NCBI GenBank assembly: GCA_015064625.1
Contig: SVRW01000005.1
Coordinates: 1 to 64,000 of the forward strand
DNA from: Oscillospiraceae bacterium
GTDB taxonomy: Bacteria; Bacillota; Clostridia; Oscillospirales; CAG-382
Length of the DNA stretch: 64,000 nt
Direction of reading: 5' to 3'
The notes under the pieces are model-generated. The model saw nothing but the letters and a program-made list of their open reading frames with translations. It was not told where the DNA came from and did no database searches. Below, piece by piece: positions 8,309 through 17,507 of this stretch (position 1 is the stretch's first letter; each line of letters opens with the position of its first letter). The position numbers and the translations under genes are program-made.

Positions 8309-8626
8309 ATGGCTGTATTGAATCTTACGGAAAAAGATTTTGCAAGAGTTGTGGGAAAAGAAAACTCCTCTGTCGTTTTGGAATTTTATGCCGATTGGTG
8401 TAAACCCTGCCATAAAATGCTTCCTGTGGTTGAGAAGCTGTCGGAGGAATATAATTCTATTGATTTTTATAAAATAGATTCAGATGAAGAAGCGTTCCTT
8501 GCTGCAGCTCTTAAAGCGTCAACTTTACCAACTTTGGTTTTTGTGAAAGATGGAGTTGTCAAATATGCAACAGAGGGTAACGTTTCAGAAGCGGAAATTT
8601 TGAAGGGAATCGAAAAAATAAAATAA
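8309..8626 (+). CDS. Thioredoxin family protein
   Basis: A 105-residue thioredoxin-fold protein with YADWCKPCHKML, i.e. a redox-active CKPC motif at about 31-34 in place of the usual CGPC, and the cis-proline segment STLPTLV. It reduces protein disulfides in the cytoplasm; the reductase is not in the window. The ribosome-binding site is weak (CAGGG). It may read through from the MATE unit, since no strong own promoter is seen after the tandem repeats. Confidence 0.85.
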   Translation: MAVLNLTEKDFARVVGKENSSVVLEFYADWCKPCHKMLPVVEKLSEEYNSIDFYKIDSDEEAFLAAALKASTLPTLVFVKDGVVKYATEGNVSEAEILKGIEKIK

Positions 8627-8632
8627 AAACTC

Positions 8633-8660
8633 TTGAAAAATCAAAAAAATTTGTTATAAT
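8633..8660 (+). promoter_or_regulatory. Rubrerythrin promoter
   Basis: TTGAAA (8633-8638), 16-bp spacer, TATAAT (8655-8660), immediately followed by the dyad at 8660-8674. The leader to the rubrerythrin ATG is about 85 nt. Confidence 0.65.
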
Positions 8661-8674
8661 GTGACTGTGTCACA
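8660..8674. promoter_or_regulatory. Crp/Fnr-type operator at the rubrerythrin start site
   Basis: TGTGAC-TGT-GTCACA is a perfect 15-bp inverted repeat that overlaps the -10 end and the expected transcription start. The half site TGTGA matches Crp/Fnr-family recognition, though the spacing (5 instead of 6 between TGTGA and TCACA) differs from E. coli CRP. The position suits repression. A Crp/Fnr regulator is encoded 950 bp away, at 9622-10269. Confidence 0.55.
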
Positions 8675-8751
8675 GTATAATTTTATCTTAATTGGTAAAA
8701 TATATATGTAATGAAAAAACAAAAATAAATCATTTTTAAGGAGACAAAATT

Positions 8752-9408
8752 ATGAAGTACAAATGCTTGTTATGCGATGTTGAATTCGAAGTTCCCGCTG
8801 GCGAAGAGGCTGTTTGCCCTGTTTGCGGTGCAACAGGTTCTGATCTTGAAGAAATCGAGATAATTGAAAAGAAAAGCAAATACGCAGGAACAAAAACCGA
8901 AAAGAACCTTGAAGCTGCATTCGCAGGTGAATCTCAAGCAAGAAACAAATACACCTATTTCGCATCCGTAGCAAAAAAAGAAGGCTACGAACAGATCGCA
9001 TCCCTTTTCCTCAAAACCGCTGATAACGAAAAAGAACATGCAAAGATGTGGTTCAAGGAACTCAAAGGAATCGGAAACACATCTGAAAACCTTGCAGCTG
9101 CTGCAGAAGGTGAAAACTACGAGTGGACAGATATGTACGACGGTTTTGCAAAAACTGCAGAAGAAGAAGGATTCCATGAATTGGCAGAAAAATTCAGACT
9201 CGTTGCTGCTGTTGAAAAACATCATGAAGAACGTTACCGCGCACTTCTCAAAAACGTTGAACTTGCAGAAGTATTTTCAAGGAGCGAGGTTAAAGTTTGG
9301 GAATGCCGTAACTGCGGTCATATCGTTGTTGGAACAAATGCTCCTGAAATTTGCCCCACTTGTGCACATCCTCAGAGCTACTTCGAAATCCACGCTGAAA
9401 ATTACTAA
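8752..9408 (+). CDS. Rubrerythrin with rubredoxin-like domains at both ends
   Basis: A 218-residue peroxide-detoxifying diiron protein typical of anaerobes. Residues 1-27 form a small zinc-ribbon-like rubredoxin module (C5-x2-C8 and C22-x2-C25). Residues about 45-175 are the four-helix diiron domain, with ligands in [31 protein letters not shown] and EKHHEERY. Residues about 180-218 are a second rubredoxin (WECRNCGH and [11 protein letters not shown]). Classical rubrerythrin has only the C-terminal and reverse rubrerythrin only the N-terminal domain. It is monocistronic between its own promoter and the terminator at 9430. An AAGGAG site precedes the ATG. Confidence 0.92.
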   Translation: MKYKCLLCDVEFEVPAGEEAVCPVCGATGSDLEEIEIIEKKSKYAGTKTEKNLEAAFAGESQARNKYTYFASVAKKEGYEQIASLFLKTADNEKEHAKMWFKELKGIGNTSENLAAAAEGENYEWTDMYDGFAKTAEEEGFHELAEKFRLVAAVEKHHEERYRALLKNVELAEVFSRSEVKVWECRNCGHIVVGTNAPEICPTCAHPQSYFEIHAENY

Positions 9409-9429
9409 TACCGAAACATTTATAAAAAA

Positions 9430-9466
9430 CGAATGCTATCCGCTCGCGGATAGCATTCGTTTTTTA
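9430..9466 (+). terminator. Rubrerythrin terminator
   Basis: CGAATGCTATCCGC and GCGGATAGCATTCG form a perfect 14-bp stem with a two-base loop, followed by seven T. Confidence 0.9.
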
Positions 9467-9579
9467 TCGGATTAAATTTGATTTTGAATTATTGGGTTCT
9501 TATTTTGATTACTGCTTCCCGAAACTCTGAGGTGGAACGTCGGAAACAAAAATGGTAAAATGATTAGTTTCTTCTTTTG

Positions 9580-9611
9580 CTTCTTTTCTTCTTTTTAAAG
9601 AAGAAAAGAAG
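9580..9611 (-). terminator. Purine/pyrimidine hairpin behind the Crp/Fnr gene
   Basis: CTTCTTTTCTTCTTT and AAAGAAGAAAAGAAG pair around a 2-base loop. It is a reverse-oriented copy of the element at 8111-8142, including the adjoining CTTCTTTTG block. Confidence 0.5.
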
Positions 9612-9621
9612 AGAAAAAAAT

Positions 9622-10269
9622 TTAAGCTAAATCTCGTAGTGCGTCTATGTCGATAATTTTTATAGAACCGCGTTTTTGTTCAATGAGTCCTTCTTCTGCA
9701 AAACGTTTTACCATTCGTGCGACAACTTCGCGGGCAGAACTGATATAGTTTGCTATAGCTTCGTGAGTAAGCTTGATTTCTGATTTTCCTGTTCTGTCGT
9801 ATTCTTCAACCAGAAACCCTGCGAGCCTTCGATCGAACCCTTTGAATATAATGTTCTGCATAGTCCATACAACCGATGAGAACCGTTCTGTTGCAAGCTC
9901 GTAAACGAAACATCTTGCGTGAAGATTGTTTTCACTCAGCTTCTTAAATGCGCCTGGCAGGATTGTGAGTAAGGTGCAATCCGTTTGCGCTATAATATGC
10001 GTATCAAAGGTTATCTTGTCCATAATGCAGGAGGCGGACAAAATGCTGCAATCCCCAGGATAAAGCCTGTATAACGTTATCTCGCGTCCTTCCTCTGATA
10101 AAAGGCATACTCTTGCTTCGCCTTTAATTATTATAGATGGCCCAAGGCAATCCTCGCGTCCGCTGTGAATATAGGAGCCTTTAGGATAATCCTTTGTCAC
10201 ACAACATTTTGCTGTGTATGCTTTTTCTTCCTCTGTTAAATCCTTCCAAAAAGGAAATTTTGTTATCAT
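9622..10269 (-). CDS. Crp/Fnr family transcriptional regulator
   Basis: A 215-residue protein with an N-terminal cyclic-nucleotide-binding-type beta barrel (about 20-125), a dimerisation helix, and a C-terminal Crp winged helix with LTHEAIANYISSAREVVAR (about 165-185). Nine cysteines in the sensor half, including CC near 22 and GDCSILSASC near 92-101, suggest a redox or metal input, though no standard Fnr FeS motif is clear. Its start overlaps the upstream membrane protein stop (ATGA), so they are cotranscribed. The likely local target is the rubrerythrin operator at 8660. Confidence 0.85.
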   Translation of the reverse strand: MITKFPFWKDLTEEEKAYTAKCCVTKDYPKGSYIHSGREDCLGPSIIIKGEARVCLLSEEGREITLYRLYPGDCSILSASCIMDKITFDTHIIAQTDCTLLTILPGAFKKLSENNLHARCFVYELATERFSSVVWTMQNIIFKGFDRRLAGFLVEEYDRTGKSEIKLTHEAIANYISSAREVVARMVKRFAEEGLIEQKRGSIKIIDIDALRDLA

Positions 10270-11915
10270 TTTTTCTCCCAGGAGATAAGCTCCCTTATCC
10301 CATCTATCTGCGTTTCTGAATAATAAACAGTTATAATATCACCTTCGGATATGAGCATGAGGCTTTCATCTGCTGAAATGCTTTTTTTGTATACTTCGCC
10401 TGTTTGTGCGGTGATGTATGCTACGGATTCATTGTTCAAAAGAACAATGCGTATATCTTTTACTGCGATTTCTGCAGAAGGAGCACCTTCGGACAATTCT
10501 CCGTCTGTTAATATTCCGTTTTCTGCAAGAAGCTTTCGGTAGGAAGTGAGGGCTTCCGTTTGTGTTGTTCCTGTTGTGACGATACTGTAATTTTCTACGT
10601 TGACAAGAGCATAAAGCTTTACAAGTCCTCCCGAATCCTTCAGTACCATAATATACGTAGCTTCTCCTGACACGTTGATGAGCGAAGGGAAGGATGCAAC
10701 GTATCCTTTTTCTTGAACCTCGCCTTCGGCGGCATGCATTGCAGAGTATTCTTCAGCACCGACTACGGGATAATATTTGTATTCTGCTGTTCGTGCATTT
10801 GTGAGAATAAAACCAATGTTGCTTTCGTCACTTGTTATGGAGGTGACACCTGTGAAATACCAAACGTCGTCATCGATGACTATATATCCGAAATCATTTG
10901 TTGCAACCTTGCAATCAACGTTTCCTATAACGCTGTTCCAGTATCCACCTGAAAGAGTTCCTTGCCAGTTGTATTTTTCTGTGGCGAGATATCCGTCATA
11001 AACGATATCAACCCAGGATGGTATGTCTTTAACGTCGTAATATTGGGATTCACCCGTGCATGGATCGAAAATTATAGCACCACAAACGTCCATTGCACCG
11101 AAAAGCATAACTTTAGCCGTCATACAGGGAACGATGTATTTAGGCGCGCCATTATCGTCAACTTCGAATTTGGGCGTGTCGAATATTTTGGTGGGGTAAG
11201 AGAATCTTAATTTTCTTGTGAGGTAGTCGCCCAGATAACCGCTTTCAGCGTATTTTATGGATTGTTCTGATTTAATGTATTCAGCGCTGTTGTTTACAGG
11301 GTCAACCATAACATACCCTGGTATGCCCTTTGATTTGTTATTATACCATTTGAAGAAATCGGCATATTCTAAATTTGCAACCTTTTTAGGAGTTCTTTGG
11401 TAATTTATCTGTGTATAAGTTCCGCTTATCTCATATTGGGAAACAACTTCAGAAAGCGATCCTAATGTACGGTTACCGATTATTGCGGCAGAATTTGAGT
11501 CCATAAGAGCTATATTTGTTACCGTCTCGCATTCAGGCATATCTTCCTCGAATACTGCATTTGTCACTGTTATAACGCTTGCGTATGATTTTGCGTTGAA
11601 GAACGTTGAGGAAAAAACTTCTCCTAAAGCTATTACAACTAATGGCAAGAGGATTGCGATAACCGGAACGATCCTTAACTCTTTGAAAAAGACTTTGCTA
11701 CGATTTCTCGCAGGTGTGGCATTTATTTTTGCGCCTAAATGTTTAAAGCCGTTTTTCGTCAATCCAAACGGCAACGCGAGGAGCACTGCAGAAAAGGCTA
11801 AGAATGACCAGAATTCACTGCTGTGTATATTGATTGGGGGCAAAAGAAAATAGTATGATGCGGCAATTATCAAAATCGCTATAAGCGTGCCTGTGATTTT
11901 TCCTTTGATTTTCAT
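10266..11915 (-). CDS. Membrane-anchored protein of unknown function
   Basis: A 549-residue protein; the start at 11915 follows AAGGAAG, and a further upstream ATG lacks a site. About three N-terminal hydrophobic helices (12-30, 35-56 and 84-106) are followed by an extracytoplasmic region of about 430 residues without cysteine-rich or catalytic motifs that I recognise. The region is rich in beta-type segments such as SGGYWNSVIGNVDCKVA and WYFTGVTSITSD. It is translationally coupled to the Crp/Fnr gene. It may be a sensor or cell-surface protein; function unknown. Confidence 0.75.
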   Translation of the reverse strand: MKIKGKITGTLIAILIIAASYYFLLPPINIHSSEFWSFLAFSAVLLALPFGLTKNGFKHLGAKINATPARNRSKVFFKELRIVPVIAILLPLVVIALGEVFSSTFFNAKSYASVITVTNAVFEEDMPECETVTNIALMDSNSAAIIGNRTLGSLSEVVSQYEISGTYTQINYQRTPKKVANLEYADFFKWYNNKSKGIPGYVMVDPVNNSAEYIKSEQSIKYAESGYLGDYLTRKLRFSYPTKIFDTPKFEVDDNGAPKYIVPCMTAKVMLFGAMDVCGAIIFDPCTGESQYYDVKDIPSWVDIVYDGYLATEKYNWQGTLSGGYWNSVIGNVDCKVATNDFGYIVIDDDVWYFTGVTSITSDESNIGFILTNARTAEYKYYPVVGAEEYSAMHAAEGEVQEKGYVASFPSLINVSGEATYIMVLKDSGGLVKLYALVNVENYSIVTTGTTQTEALTSYRKLLAENGILTDGELSEGAPSAEIAVKDIRIVLLNNESVAYITAQTGEVYKKSISADESLMLISEGDIITVYYSETQIDGIRELISWEKK

Positions 11916-11986
11916 TTTTTCTTCCTTTTGAATATGTATTATATATAAATGACAAATATGGAACAAATTGGGTGTTCATTACCCCG

Positions 11987-12015
11987 ATTTTATCACAGCT
12001 TATGCCTTTTGTCAA
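11987..12015 (-). promoter_or_regulatory. Promoter of the membrane protein / Crp-Fnr operon
   Basis: Reading leftwards: TTGACA (12015-12010), 17-bp spacer ending TGTGA, TAAAAT (11992-11987). Shortly downstream lies the imperfect dyad GAACAAATTGGGTGTTC at 11961-11977. Confidence 0.65.
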
Positions 12016-12086
12016 TAGTTATAAACAGCAATAAAATGTCGAAAATTCAGTTACAAATAATTTACAATTGAAGATGGCGAAATATA

Positions 12087-12115
12087 TTGACAATATAGTA
12101 TTTATATGGTAAAAT
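12087..12115 (+). promoter_or_regulatory. S10-spc-alpha operon promoter
   Basis: TTGACA (12087-12092), 17-bp spacer, TAAAAT (12110-12115). It is the only strong promoter I see upstream of the ribosomal gene block. A TATAAT at 12244-12249 with a 19-bp spaced TTGCAG could be a weaker second promoter. Confidence 0.75.
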
Positions 12116-12121
12116 AGCCGA

Positions 12122-12430
12122 GCTTGATGTGCGATGAAGCGGGAGGTTGCTGCGATTTTGCAGGTAGTTTCCGTGGAGTATGTCCGTCATCCGCGTTTGA
12201 AAGAGGTTTTGCCAAGCCTTGCAGAAAATGCAAAAAAACGCGGTATAATCGGGCGCAAAACCCGATATTCTCAAGGTTTCAGGTCAGAAAACGGACCGTA
12301 TTTTTAAAGCGGGAGTTTGAAACGCCCGAAAAAGTATAAACCAAAATCCGACCTCGTGACCGACTGAATAAAGCGGGGGAGCCGTAAAGCAAAAAATAAA
12401 CAAAAAAAGAAAGAAGAGGCAACATCAAAC
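12122..12430 (+). promoter_or_regulatory. Structured leader of the S10 operon mRNA
   Basis: About 310 nt without a credible gene. It contains several stem-loops: ATCGGG/CCCGAT at 12248-12266, GGTC/GACC at 12282-12297, and GCGGG/CGCCCG near 12309-12330. The 5' part has a purine-rich GAAGCGGGAGG block. Position and length fit a ribosomal-protein autoregulatory leader (in E. coli L4 is the regulator), but I do not recognise a named motif. An open frame at 12124-12339 here is cysteine/arginine-rich and lacks a ribosome-binding site. Confidence 0.5.
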
Positions 12431-12739
12431 ATGGCAAAGAAAACAGTAAGAATCAAGCTCAAATCCTACGATCACACTCTTATTGATAAGAGCGCAGAAA
12501 AAATCGTAGAAACAGCAAGAAGAAGCGGTGCTTCCGTTTCCGGACCTATTCCCCTTCCTACAGATAAGGAAATCATCACAATTTTGCGTGCCGTTCATAA
12601 ATATAAGGACTCGAGAGAGCAATTTGAACTTCGCACGCACAAACGTCTCATCGATGTTATCAACCCCACAAAAGAAGCAATAAATGCGCTCACGACCATT
12701 GAGCTTCCTGCAGGCGTTGATATCGAAATAAAGTTGTAA
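12431..12739 (+). CDS. rpsJ: 30S ribosomal protein S10
   Basis: 102 residues, usual length. The family pattern is clear: [14 protein letters not shown] at the start, SGPIPLPT in the middle, and [12 protein letters not shown]. First gene of the operon; also NusE in antitermination. AAAGAAGAGG precedes the ATG. Confidence 0.98.
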   Translation: MAKKTVRIKLKSYDHTLIDKSAEKIVETARRSGASVSGPIPLPTDKEIITILRAVHKYKDSREQFELRTHKRLIDVINPTKEAINALTTIELPAGVDIEIKL

Positions 12740-12804
12740 GCTTTTCATTATAACAGGTTAAGTTGGGAAAACTCAACCAATGACCGTAAGGAGGAAAACA
12801 GTTA

Positions 12805-13434
12805 ATGAAAAAAGGACTTATCGCAAAGAAAATCGGCATGACGCAGATTTTTGATTCCAAAGGCAAAGTAACACCCGTTACAGTTGTCGCAGCAGGACCT
12901 TGTGTAGTAACCCAGGTCAAAACCCTTGCTAAAGAGGGATACAGCGCAGTACAGCTTGGTTTTTCGGATATTCCCGAAAGAAAGCTCAACAAAGCTGCAA
13001 AAGGACATTTTGCAAAGAACGGCGTTTCTTTCAAAAAGTACCTTAAAGAATTCCGTCTCGATAACGCAGAAGACATGAAGGTTGGCGATATCATTACAGC
13101 CGATACATTCGCTGAAGGCGAAAAGGTCGACGTAACAGGCATCTCCAAAGGACACGGCTTCTCCGGCTTTATCAAGAGATGGGGCGGACACAGACTCAGA
13201 ATGACCCACGGTACAGGCCCTGTTCACAGACAGGTAGGCTCTATGGGCGCCATCAGTGATCCCGGTAGAGTTATGAAGAATAAGAAGATGGCAGGACAAT
13301 ATGGTAACGAAAAGGTTACTACCTTGAACTTGGAAATAGTCAAGATAGATGCCGCTAACAACCTTTTGGCAATCAAGGGAGCAATTCCCGGCGCACGTGG
13401 CGGAATAGTGTTCATCCGTAACACAGTTAAATAG
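12805..13434 (+). CDS. rplC: 50S ribosomal protein L3
   Basis: 209 residues, usual length. Starts [15 protein letters not shown] and contains the conserved loop [12 protein letters not shown] and [13 protein letters not shown]. Early assembly protein near the peptidyl-transferase centre. AAGGAGG precedes the ATG; 65 bp separate it from rpsJ, the largest gap in the S10 section. Confidence 0.98.
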   Translation: MKKGLIAKKIGMTQIFDSKGKVTPVTVVAAGPCVVTQVKTLAKEGYSAVQLGFSDIPERKLNKAAKGHFAKNGVSFKKYLKEFRLDNAEDMKVGDIITADTFAEGEKVDVTGISKGHGFSGFIKRWGGHRLRMTHGTGPVHRQVGSMGAISDPGRVMKNKKMAGQYGNEKVTTLNLEIVKIDAANNLLAIKGAIPGARGGIVFIRNTVK

Positions 13435-13452
13435 GCGAAAGGAGAATAAGAA

Positions 13453-14079
13453 ATGCCAACAATCAATGTAGTAAATATGCAGGGCAAAGCCTGCGGCACT
13501 TATGACCTTAGCGAGAAGGTGTTCGGTATAGAACCTAATGAATATGCCGTTCACGCTGTAGTTAAAGCATTGCTTGCAAATAAGAGACAGGGCACACAGT
13601 CCACGCTTACCAGAACAGAGGTAAGAGGCGGCGGTAGAAAGCCTTGGAGACAGAAGGGTACAGGCCGCGCAAGACAGGGTTCCACAAGATCACCTCAGTG
13701 GTTCAAAGGCGGTATAGCTCTCGGTCCTAAGCCCAGAAGCTACAGAGTAACCCTTAACAAGAAGCTTAAGAGACTTGCTTTGTTCAGCGTTCTCTCTGCT
13801 AAAGTTAAAGAAAATGAAATGATCGTTGTTGATTCCATCGCAGTTGATGAATACAAAACGAAGACAATCGTTGATTTCCTTAAAGCTGTAGGAGCTGAAG
13901 GAAAAGCACTTATCGTAACAAAGGCTGCTGACGAAAAGGTATATCGCTCTGCAGGCAACATCGCAGGCGTTGAAACAACACCTTCCAACGCAATCAACGT
14001 TTATGACATCCTCAGATTCGACAAACTCGTTATCGCAAAGGATGCAGTAGCAGCTATCGAGGAGGTTTATGGTAAATGA
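13453..14079 (+). CDS. rplD: 50S ribosomal protein L4
   Basis: 208 residues. The long extended loop with TRTEVRGGGRKPWRQKG and GRARQGS is the L4 hallmark, reaching into the exit tunnel. In E. coli L4 represses this operon; whether it does so here is untested. Its stop overlaps the rplW start (ATGA). Confidence 0.98.
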   Translation: MPTINVVNMQGKACGTYDLSEKVFGIEPNEYAVHAVVKALLANKRQGTQSTLTRTEVRGGGRKPWRQKGTGRARQGSTRSPQWFKGGIALGPKPRSYRVTLNKKLKRLALFSVLSAKVKENEMIVVDSIAVDEYKTKTIVDFLKAVGAEGKALIVTKAADEKVYRSAGNIAGVETTPSNAINVYDILRFDKLVIAKDAVAAIEEVYGK

Positions 14080-14369
14080 AAACAGCATACGATATAATTC
14101 TTAAACCTGTAGTTACCGAAGCATCCATGGATAACATGCAGGAAAAGAAATACACCTTCAAGGTTGCTAAAGATGCAAACAAAATCGAAATCAAAAAGGC
14201 AGTAGAAGAAATTTTCGGCGTTGAAGTTGAAAAAGTAACTACAATTAAAATGCCTAAGAAACCCAAGAGACTCGGAATGTATTACGGATACACAGGCGAA
14301 TGGAAGAAAGCAATTGTTAAGCTCACAGAAGCTTCCAAAACAATTGAATTCTTCGATAGCTTGATGTAA
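14076..14369 (+). CDS. rplW: 50S ribosomal protein L23
   Basis: 97 residues with [13 protein letters not shown] and [19 protein letters not shown], standard for L23, which sits at the tunnel exit and docks SRP and trigger factor. Translationally coupled to rplD. Confidence 0.97.
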   Translation: MKTAYDIILKPVVTEASMDNMQEKKYTFKVAKDANKIEIKKAVEEIFGVEVEKVTTIKMPKKPKRLGMYYGYTGEWKKAIVKLTEASKTIEFFDSLM

Positions 14370-14389
14370 TCGAAAGGAGGACACCAATT

Positions 14390-15220
14390 ATGGCAATAAA
14401 AGCTTATAAGCCTACAACACCTTCCAGAAGACATATGTCGGTTCCTTCTTTTGAAGAAATCACAAAGAAGTCTCCTGAGAAAAGTCTTGTAACAGTATTG
14501 AAAAAACATGCTGGTAGAAACAACACCGGCAGAATCACCGTTCGTCACCACGGCGGCGGAAACAAACGCAAATACAGAATCATCGATTTCAAGAGAAACA
14601 ACACTTCTCCTGTAACCGTATCCGCTATCGAATACGATCCCAACCGTACAGCATACATTGCATTGGTTGCTGATGAAGCAGGCAAGAAGAGCTACGTTCT
14701 CGCTCCTCACGGCGTAACAGTAGGCGACGTTCTCTACTCAGGTGCTGATTCCGATATCAAACCCGGTAACGTTCTTCCTATCTCTGCTATCCCCGTTGGT
14801 ACTCTTATCCACAACATCGAGCTTTATCCTGGTAAGGGCGGACAGCTTGTTCGTTCCGCAGGTGCTGTAGCTCAGCTTATGGCTAAGGAAAACGGCAAAG
14901 CTCAGGTAAGACTTCCTTCCGGCGAAGTAAGATACGTTAGACTCAACTGCACCGCTACAATCGGTACTGTTGGAAATCTTGATCATGAAAACGTTAAGCT
15001 TGGTAAAGCAGGTAAAACACGTCACTTGGGCATTCGTCCTACAGTACGCGGTTCCGTTATGAACCCCTGCGATCACCCTCACGGTGGTGGTGAAGGCCGT
15101 TCACCTATCGGTCGTCCTACACCTGTAACACCTTGGGGTAAGCCTACTCTTGGTTATAAGACCAGAAAGAAGAAGGCAAGAACTAACAACATGATCGTAA
15201 AACGTAGAAACGATAAGTAA
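14390..15220 (+). CDS. rplB: 50S ribosomal protein L2
   Basis: 276 residues, usual length. Contains [16 protein letters not shown] and the C-terminal [17 protein letters not shown], whose histidine is at the peptidyl-transferase region. AAAGGAGG precedes the ATG. Confidence 0.98.
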   Translation: MAIKAYKPTTPSRRHMSVPSFEEITKKSPEKSLVTVLKKHAGRNNTGRITVRHHGGGNKRKYRIIDFKRNNTSPVTVSAIEYDPNRTAYIALVADEAGKKSYVLAPHGVTVGDVLYSGADSDIKPGNVLPISAIPVGTLIHNIELYPGKGGQLVRSAGAVAQLMAKENGKAQVRLPSGEVRYVRLNCTATIGTVGNLDHENVKLGKAGKTRHLGIRPTVRGSVMNPCDHPHGGGEGRSPIGRPTPVTPWGKPTLGYKTRKKKARTNNMIVKRRNDK

Positions 15221-15241
15221 GGGAATTAGGAGGTAACAAAA

Positions 15242-15523
15242 ATGAGCAGAAGCGCAAAAAAAGGTCCATTCGTGGAAAAGAAGCTGTATGACCGCATTGC
15301 TGCCATGAACGCCTCAGGTGATAAGAAAGTTCTTCAGACCTGGTCCCGTTCATCCACAATTTTCCCCGAATTTATCGGTCACACAATAGCTGTTTACAAT
15401 GGAAAGAAGCATATTCCGGTTTATATCGTAGAAGATATGGTTGGACATAAATTGGGCGAATTTGCCTTGACACGTACGTTTAAAGGCCATGCAGGCTCCA
15501 AAACGTCTAACAACGGTAAGTAA
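15242..15523 (+). CDS. rpsS: 30S ribosomal protein S19
   Basis: 93 residues, with [14 protein letters not shown] at the start and [23 protein letters not shown] in the middle, diagnostic of S19. It partners S13 in the 30S head. Confidence 0.98.
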   Translation: MSRSAKKGPFVEKKLYDRIAAMNASGDKKVLQTWSRSSTIFPEFIGHTIAVYNGKKHIPVYIVEDMVGHKLGEFALTRTFKGHAGSKTSNNGK

Positions 15524-15537
15524 GGGAGGCAATAATC

Positions 15538-15924
15538 TTGGAAAAGACTAAAGTTGCAAAAGCTTATCTCAGACAAGTTCGTATATCACCCAGAAAAGTT
15601 CAAATCGTTCTTGATCTGATCAGAGGTAAAGACGTAGCTATGGCTGCAGCAATCCTCAAGAATACAAATAAAATAGCTTGCGAATGTGTAGGCAAGCTTC
15701 TTGAATCTGCAAAAGCAAATGCAGAACACAACTTCGAAATGGACGTTGACAAGCTCTACGTTGCAGAATGCTTCGTAACGCCCGGTATGCTCAAGGGAAT
15801 GAAGAGAATCATGCCCAGAGCTCAGGGAAGAGCTTACAGAATCATTAAGCGTACTTCTCACATCACCATAGCGCTTAAGGAAAGAGAAGTAAAGGAGGAA
15901 GTCAAGAATGGGACAGAAGGTTAA
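15538..15924 (+). CDS. rplV: 50S ribosomal protein L22
   Basis: 128 residues starting from TTG, 8 bases after GGGAGG; no ATG fits the family N-terminus [18 protein letters not shown]. The tunnel beta-hairpin [20 protein letters not shown] is present. The last 17 bases overlap rpsC. Confidence 0.97.
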   Translation: MEKTKVAKAYLRQVRISPRKVQIVLDLIRGKDVAMAAAILKNTNKIACECVGKLLESAKANAEHNFEMDVDKLYVAECFVTPGMLKGMKRIMPRAQGRAYRIIKRTSHITIALKEREVKEEVKNGTEG

Positions 15925-16573
15925 TCCTCACGGCCTCAGAGTCGGTGTAATTAAAGATTGGGATTCCCACTGGTTTGTAAACGATAAAAACTTCGGCGAC
16001 ACTCTCGTTGAAGATTACAAGCTCAGAAAATTCATCAAAGAAAAAGTTAAGGCTGCAGGCGTTCCCAAAATCGAAATCGAACGCGACAACAGCAGAATCA
16101 AAGTTACAATCTACTGTGCAAAACCCGGTATCGTAATCGGTCCTAAAGGTTCCGAAATCGAAAAGCTCAAGGTAGCTATTCAGGCTATGACCGGTGTTCC
16201 CACAAGAGTTAACGTTGCTGAAGTTAAAGCAGTTGATATGAACTCCCAGCTCGTTGCAGAAAACATTGCAACTCAGCTTGAAAAACGTATTTCCTTCCGT
16301 CGCGCAATGAAACAGTCCATTGGCAGAACAATGAAAGCAGGCGCAAAAGGTATTAAAATCAAGTGCTCCGGCCGTTTGGGCGGTGCTGAAATCGCAAGAA
16401 GCGAACAGTATCACGAAGGTACAATTCCCCTTCAGACATTGAGAGCTGATATCGACTACGGTTTTGCAGAAGCAAACACCACATACGGTAAAATCGGCAT
16501 CAAGGTTTGGATCTACAAGGGCGAGGTTCTCCCCGAAGTAAAACGTACCTCTAACACCGAAGGAGGTAAATAA
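15908..16573 (+). CDS. rpsC: 30S ribosomal protein S3
   Basis: 221 residues. Starts [17 protein letters not shown]; the KH domain has [13 protein letters not shown]; the C-terminal half has [12 protein letters not shown]. Located at the mRNA entry channel. AAGGAGG inside rplV serves it. Confidence 0.98.
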   Translation: MGQKVNPHGLRVGVIKDWDSHWFVNDKNFGDTLVEDYKLRKFIKEKVKAAGVPKIEIERDNSRIKVTIYCAKPGIVIGPKGSEIEKLKVAIQAMTGVPTRVNVAEVKAVDMNSQLVAENIATQLEKRISFRRAMKQSIGRTMKAGAKGIKIKCSGRLGGAEIARSEQYHEGTIPLQTLRADIDYGFAEANTTYGKIGIKVWIYKGEVLPEVKRTSNTEGGK

Positions 16574-16575
16574 TC

Positions 16576-16989
16576 ATGTTAATGCCTAAGAGAGTTAAAT
16601 ACAGACGTGTTCAAAGAGGCCGTCTCACAGGTAAAGCCATGAGAGGCAACACCATAAGCAACGGTCAATTCGGTCTCGTAGCAATGGAACCCGCTTGGAT
16701 CACAAGCAACCAGATCGAAGCAGCCCGTGTAGCTATGACTAGATACGTTAAAAGAGGCGGTAACGTTTGGATCAAAATATTCCCCGATAAGCCTATAACA
16801 GAAAAACCTGCTGAAACTCGAATGGGTTCCGGTAAAGGTAGCCCTGAATACTGGGTAGCTGTTGTTAAACCCGGTAGAGTTCTCTTTGAGATGGATGGTA
16901 TTACCGAGGAACAGGCAAGGGAAGCCATGCGTCTTGCATCCCATAAACTTCCTATCAAATGTAAGTTTATGGTTAAGGACGCTGAGTAA
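16576..16989 (+). CDS. rplP: 50S ribosomal protein L16
   Basis: 137 residues, starting [16 protein letters not shown], with [16 protein letters not shown] and the conserved RMGSGKG segment. Only two bases follow the rpsC stop; GGAGG at the rpsC end is its ribosome-binding site. Confidence 0.98.
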   Translation: MLMPKRVKYRRVQRGRLTGKAMRGNTISNGQFGLVAMEPAWITSNQIEAARVAMTRYVKRGGNVWIKIFPDKPITEKPAETRMGSGKGSPEYWVAVVKPGRVLFEMDGITEEQAREAMRLASHKLPIKCKFMVKDAE

Positions 16990-17006
16990 TTAGGAGGCAG
17001 TAATCA

Positions 17007-17204
17007 ATGAATATAGCAGAAATCAGAGAAATGTCTTCAACTCAGCTCGAAAAAGAGTTGATGGAGCAGAAAAAAGCACTCTTCAACCTTCGTTTCCAAC
17101 ATTCCATTAACCAATTGGAAAACCCCATGAAGTTATCGGAAACTAAGAAAACAATAGCTCGTATCCTCACAGTTCTTCGTGAACGTCAGAACGATGCTGA
17201 GTAA
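17007..17204 (+). CDS. rpmC: 50S ribosomal protein L29
   Basis: 65 residues forming two helices (EIREMSSTQLEKELMEQKKALFN region, about 4-26, then the ETKKTIARILTVLRER helix). Usual size and position beside rplP and rpsQ. Confidence 0.96.
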   Translation: MNIAEIREMSSTQLEKELMEQKKALFNLRFQHSINQLENPMKLSETKKTIARILTVLRERQNDAE

Positions 17205-17226
17205 CTTACGAAAGGAGTAACGAAGA

Positions 17227-17481
17227 ATGGAAAGAGCTCTCAGAAAAACAAGAGTTGGTACAGTAGTAAGTACAAAAATGGATAAAACTATCGTTGTTGC
17301 TATGACAGATTACGTTAAGCATGGACTTTACAACAAGTTTATCAAACGTACTGTTAAATATAAGGCTCATGACGAAATGAATGAGTGCGGTGTAGGCGAC
17401 AAAGTAGAAATTATGGAAACAAGACCCCTTTCTAAAGAAAAGAGATGGCGCCTTGTAAGAATTATAGAGAAGGCTAAATAA
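17227..17481 (+). CDS. rpsQ: 30S ribosomal protein S17
   Basis: 84 residues, OB-fold; starts [19 protein letters not shown] and contains the typical [13 protein letters not shown]. Primary 16S rRNA-binding protein. AAAGGAG precedes the ATG. Confidence 0.97.
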   Translation: MERALRKTRVGTVVSTKMDKTIVVAMTDYVKHGLYNKFIKRTVKYKAHDEMNECGVGDKVEIMETRPLSKEKRWRLVRIIEKAK

Positions 17482-17507
17482 GCCGCAGTAAGTAAGGAGG
17501 TACATTC

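Noticed and set aside
12124-12339. Open frame (71 codons) in the S10 leader
   Set aside because: No ribosome-binding site, odd Cys/Arg-rich composition, and it overlaps several stem-loops; better explained as leader RNA.
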